A DNA stretch of 45,005 nucleotides, from positions 1 through 45,005 of the forward strand of contig JAFUVF010000040.1 of assembly GCA_017483735.1 (NCBI GenBank), read 5' to 3'. The notes under the pieces are model-generated. The model made no database searches. It saw only the letters and a program-made list of their open reading frames with translations, and had not been told where the DNA came from. The stretch comes from Lachnospiraceae bacterium. Lineage in GTDB: Bacteria; Bacillota; Clostridia; Lachnospirales; Lachnospiraceae. This document shows, piece after piece, positions 42,840-45,005 of the stretch. The translations under genes and the position numbers were made by a program. Within the stretch, counting starts at the first letter, position 1. The number at the start of each line of letters is the position of its first letter.

Positions 42840-43085
42840 TTAAATTTTTGCAGTATTTGTCTTGACCGACACATTCGGGGTCATGCCGAGCTTTCCGGAA
42901 AGGGCGCTGGTAACAGCCGTGGGAGCATCCATCATAACGCAAATCAGGGATACCTGCTTCTTTTCATAGGGTAAACCCATTCTCCCGATAATGTACTCTG
43001 CGTACTCATGGAGAATCTCGTTTACAAAAGAAACAGACTCCCTGTCGTATATTATAATGCTTACTACCGATATTCTCTTATCCAT
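42840..43085 (-). CDS. TM1266-type iron-only hydrogenase system putative regulator
   Basis: An 81-residue ACT-like small protein. The pattern RISVVSIIIYDRESVSFVNEILHEYAEYIIGRMGLPY...LICVMMDAPTAVTSALSGKLG...VSVKT fits the TM1266 family, small regulators often found with [FeFe] hydrogenase or HydEFG genes. I chose ATG 43085; AAAGGCAAAGG precedes it. It is the first gene of the ABC transporter operon. A damaged copy of this gene lies at 44427-44617, beyond the AAA ATPase gene. Confidence 0.9.
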   Translation of the reverse strand: MDKRISVVSIIIYDRESVSFVNEILHEYAEYIIGRMGLPYEKKQVSLICVMMDAPTAVTSALSGKLGMTPNVSVKTNTAKI

Positions 43086-43140
43086 CCTTTGCCTTTCCAC
43101 TCGGGACGTACCCTTGTGCGTCAGAACAAACGCTATGGAC

Positions 43141-43169
43141 AGTATAGGGGAAGCGGGGTGGAAAGTCAA
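43141..43169 (-). promoter_or_regulatory. SigA-like promoter for the regulator/ABC operon
   Basis: -35 TTGACT (43169-43164), 17-base spacer, -10 TATACT (43146-43141). The same promoter is preserved in the right-hand duplicate. Confidence 0.8.
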
Positions 43170-43196
43170 GGAGCAAACAGATAATATCCAAAAGCA

Positions 43197-43225
43197 TTGA
43201 CATTCCGAAATATTTTAACTATAAT
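43197..43225 (+). promoter_or_regulatory. Perfect consensus promoter of the AAA ATPase gene
   Basis: -35 TTGACA (43197-43202), 17-base spacer, -10 TATAAT (43220-43225). The first of the direct repeats covers the -10 box. Confidence 0.85.
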
Positions 43226-43304
43226 AAACGATAAAGAACGATAAAAATTTTAAAAACTATAAAGAACAATAAAACATTTCCAAAACTATAATAAACAATA
43301 AAAC
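43217..43304 (+). repeat. Three direct repeats over the AAA ATPase promoter and leader
   Basis: AACTATAATAAACGATAAAG (43217), AACTATAAAGAACAATAAAA (43255) and AACTATAATAAACAATAAAA (43284) repeat at intervals of 38 and 29 bases. An extra partial AACGATAAAA lies near 43237. Such iteron-like repeats at a promoter suggest operator sites, probably for autoregulation. Confidence 0.75.
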
Positions 43305-43319
43305 AATACAGGAAAATTT

Positions 43320-44360
43320 ATGAAAAAAAATACTTATTCATTGCTATTTGGCAAAGAACCGCTGGAATCCATTTCAAGAGCAGCTCAGACAGAAAAGGTT
43401 ATAGCCGATTTTTCCGATGAGTTATCGTTACAACAAATTTACCTCATAACAGGTATCCGAGGCGCTGGTAAAACCGTCTTTATGACGGAAATTTCCAAAA
43501 GTCTCTGCAAAGATAAAAACTGGATATGCGTGGAGCTAAATTCCGGCGGTGATTTGCTTAATGATTTGGCTGCAAGTCTTGCCAGTGAAAACCAATTGGC
43601 TCAAATATTCAAAAACGCAAGCATCAATCTTTCATTTTTTGGTATCGGATTAGAGGTAAAGGAAGTTGTTCCCATAACCAATATACAGGTAGCAATCACA
43701 AAAATGCTTGAGAGCCTGAAAAAACATAAAAAAAGAGTTTTAGTATGTATAGATGAGGTAATAGGGACTCAGAATATGAAGCTTTTTGCATCCGCCTTCC
43801 AGATTTTTGTCCGTCAAGACCTTCCTATATATCTTCTGATGACAGGATTATATGATAATATAAACAACCTGCAGAATGAAAAAAATCTGACATTTTTGTA
43901 TCGTGCGCCGAAAATCGACCTCAAACCCCTTAATATCCGCACGATGGCGGAAAATTACCAAAAAGTGCTGAATGTCGATGAAGCCATATCGCTGGAAATG
44001 GCAAGACTTACTAAGGGATATCCGTTTGCATTTCAGGTATTAGGGCATTTTACATGGAATCACAACGGCAATTATAAAGCTGCTATACCCGAATTCAGAC
44101 AATACCTTGAAGATTATGTCTATGACAAAATATGGTCGGAGCTTTCCGGCAGCGACAAGAAATTTTTAATATCTGTTGTCAAATCCGGCACAGGCAGGGC
44201 AAAGGATATTAAAAAGCTGCTTTCCATGGCGGATAACGAATACAGCCCCTACAGAGACAGGCTTGTGAAGCGTGGTATTCTAAACGGAGATGAACACGGC
44301 ATCGTAAAATTTACTCTTCCGTTATTCAACGACTACGTATCACTAAAAGATGAGGGATGA
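43320..44360 (+). CDS. Archaeal-type AAA ATPase (ATP-binding protein)
   Basis: A 346-residue cytoplasmic P-loop ATPase of the archaeal ATPase/STAND-like group (PF01637 type). Walker A GIRGAGKT (45-52), Walker B VLVCIDEV (about 139-146), sensor-like LLMTGLYDNI, then a C-terminal winged-helix-like part (KKFLISVVKSGTGRAKDIKKLL...RLVKRGIL). The function of the family is mostly unknown; some are regulatory or mobile. AGGAA lies 6 bases ahead of ATG 43320. The gene has its own promoter, operator-like repeats and terminator, and is flanked by duplicated chromosomal sequence, so it looks like an inserted cassette. Base composition is AT-rich. Confidence 0.88.
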   Translation: MKKNTYSLLFGKEPLESISRAAQTEKVIADFSDELSLQQIYLITGIRGAGKTVFMTEISKSLCKDKNWICVELNSGGDLLNDLAASLASENQLAQIFKNASINLSFFGIGLEVKEVVPITNIQVAITKMLESLKKHKKRVLVCIDEVIGTQNMKLFASAFQIFVRQDLPIYLLMTGLYDNINNLQNEKNLTFLYRAPKIDLKPLNIRTMAENYQKVLNVDEAISLEMARLTKGYPFAFQVLGHFTWNHNGNYKAAIPEFRQYLEDYVYDKIWSELSGSDKKFLISVVKSGTGRAKDIKKLLSMADNEYSPYRDRLVKRGILNGDEHGIVKFTLPLFNDYVSLKDEG

Positions 44361-44380
44361 CTATGTCATCCCTCATTCTT
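44350..44380 (+). terminator. Terminator after the AAA ATPase gene
   Basis: ATGAGGGATGA (44350-44360) pairs with TCATCCCTCAT (44366-44376) over a 5-base loop, followed by TCTT. The stem includes the stop codon. Confidence 0.85.
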
Positions 44381-44426
44381 AAGCTTCCTTATACACACTG
44401 ACATAATAAGCGTAATTTAGTTCTTT

Positions 44427-44617
44427 TAATTTTTGCGGTATTTGTCTTGACCGACACATTCGGGGTCATACGAGCTTTTCAGAAAGGGCGCTGGTAACAG
44501 CCGCGGGAGCATCCATCCTTTACCTTTCCATTCGGGGCATACCCTTGTGCGTCAGAACAAACGCTGTGGACAGTATAGGGGAAGCGGGGTGGAAAGTCAA
44601 GGAGCAAACAGGTAATA
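44427..44617 (-). pseudogene. Damaged duplicate of the TM1266-type regulator gene and promoter
   Basis: This segment repeats 42840-43185 with an internal 153-base deletion between two ATCCATC repeats and a 1-base loss after TCAT near 44469 (TCATGCCGAG to TCATACGAG). The rest frame from the fused start reads MDAPAAVTSALSEKLV then stops. The promoter (AGTATA 44572-44577, AGTCAA 44595-44600 on the plus strand, 17-base spacer) is intact, so a short transcript may still be made. Confidence 0.85.
44572..44600 (-). promoter_or_regulatory. Duplicate copy of the regulator promoter
   Basis: TTGACT, 17-base spacer, TATACT on the minus strand, identical to 43141-43169. It now drives only the pseudogene and the region toward 44427. 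Confidence 0.65.
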
Positions 44618-44645
44618 AAGAAATATTTGTTGATTAACCTTTGAA

Positions 44646-44948
44646 TTATAAATCCCTCCCTTGATATTGAATCGTCACAACATAAACAATTTTCTTCTTC
44701 TCATCAATCCTGAAAATTGCAATATAGTTGTCAATAATCAGTTGCTTATAGCCCTTACCTGCATAACGACCAACAATTCTATCTTGATGTGATTGAGGGA
44801 ATTGATCCAATCCAAGAATTGCCTTCTTTATTCGACTTGTCTGCCCCTCGGCATTTTCAGGTGCCAGCTTCTCATGCGCAATATAGGCATATATGTCTTC
44901 AATATCTCTATATGCCCTTTTTAGTAATACAACTTTATACTTATCCAA
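44646..44948 (-). CDS. ParE/RelE-type toxin of a toxin-antitoxin system
   Basis: A 100-residue protein with the RelE/ParE fold pattern: KYKVVLLKRAYRDIEDIYAYIA at the start, a central ILGLDQFPQSHQDR loop, and the C-terminal YKQLIIDNYIAIFRIDEKKKIVYVVTIQYQGRDL. ParE-type members poison gyrase; RelE-type members cut mRNA. Which applies is not clear. I prefer the TTG at 44948 because the family starts at this point; it overlaps the antitoxin stop by 8 bases. A longer TTG start at 44972 is possible. Confidence 0.87.
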   Translation of the reverse strand: MDKYKVVLLKRAYRDIEDIYAYIAHEKLAPENAEGQTSRIKKAILGLDQFPQSHQDRIVGRYAGKGYKQLIIDNYIAIFRIDEKKKIVYVVTIQYQGRDL

Positions 44949-45005
44949 AATACTTTTTCTCCAATTCCTCAAAAGCTACCTTGGCATCGATCACCTCTCC
45001 ACTAT
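44941..45005 (-). CDS. Antitoxin, C-terminal part (runs off the right edge)
   Basis: The last 20 codons of a gene read SGEVIDAKVAFEELEKKYFG and stop at 44943-44941. It overlaps the start of the toxin gene on the same strand, the usual antitoxin-first order. The residues look like the toxin-binding tail of a RelB/StbD/Phd-type antitoxin. The DNA-binding part is outside the window. Confidence 0.7.
   Translation of the reverse strand, partial: SGEVIDAKVAFEELEKKYFG

Larger units (their letters stand above)
42840..43185. repeat. Left copy of a duplicated regulator/promoter segment
   Basis: The TM1266-type gene plus its promoter region matches 44427-44617 in the same orientation. By eye about 6 differences occur in the first 88 shared bases and 5 in the last 95. 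The right copy lacks 153 internal bases, bounded here by ATCCATC at 42927 and 43080. Confidence 0.85.

Noticed and set aside
43217..43304. CRISPR-like array
   Set aside because: The repeats are only about 20 bases, AT-rich, imperfect and unevenly spaced, sit on a promoter, and no cas gene is present.
42840..44617. Transposon carrying the AAA ATPase
   Set aside because: There is no transposase, no terminal inverted repeats and no short target duplication; only the long direct duplication was found.

Overview
The window looks like a chromosomal segment of an anaerobic clostridium, most likely Lachnospiraceae. The reasons are the oxygen-sensitive enzymes (class III ribonucleotide reductase NrdDG, an [FeFe] hydrogenase, FeoAB ferrous iron uptake), strong GGAGG-type ribosome binding sites, and SigA-like promoters that mostly have 17-bp spacers. 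No tRNA, rRNA, insertion sequence or CRISPR array is visible. The core is moderately GC-rich. Both ends (about 1-2300 and 43200-45005) are AT-rich and carry accessory genes.

Left end: the tail of an unidentified gene, a MutH/Sau3AI-like endonuclease, and two small genes that meet tail to tail and both look cut short. Then come a zinc-type macrodomain ADP-ribose hydrolase, an acidic protein, and a divergently transcribed GGDEF protein. From 4705 to 16270 the minus strand carries an EamA transporter fused to a metallo-beta-lactamase domain, RidA, a small protein, enolase, an HlyD-like adaptor, an EpsC-type serine acetyltransferase, and the iron operon feoA-feoA-feoB-Cys-rich peptide-DUF6110-like-P-type ATPase. 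The iron operon has a strong promoter with a palindrome over its -10 box. Next upstream on this strand are nrdD-nrdG, with paired NrdR-box-like sites and a structured leader.

Middle: a Wzy/WaaL-like ligase-polymerase and a GT-C-like membrane protein follow pnp, which is preceded by rpsO. Upstream of these is the most interesting block, 25290-36608. A near-perfect consensus promoter drives a tightly packed series: DltA-like adenylation enzyme, acyl carrier protein, MBOAT acyltransferase, DltD-like SGNH protein with Cys in place of the nucleophilic Ser, asparagine synthase, transglutaminase with Ig-like repeats, Asp/Glu racemase, lipoprotein, and then an NlpC/P60 hydrolase. A C39-like peptidase gene, apparently on a leaderless transcript, is read divergently from the same short intergenic region. 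I read this as a Dlt-like pathway that puts an unknown, probably non-alanine, amino acid on an unknown surface polymer.

Right part: a two-gene [FeFe] hydrogenase unit (GltD/NuoF-type flavoprotein plus a catalytic subunit resembling group A2) lies downstream of a separate unit encoding a TM1266-type hydrogenase-system regulator and a NitT/TauT-type ABC transporter. The regulator gene and its promoter are partly duplicated on the far side of an inserted archaeal-type AAA ATPase gene that has its own consensus promoter and operator-like repeats. The window ends in a ParE/RelE-type toxin and a partial antitoxin.

All assignments come from reading the sequence and from remembered family motifs. 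No database search was run.
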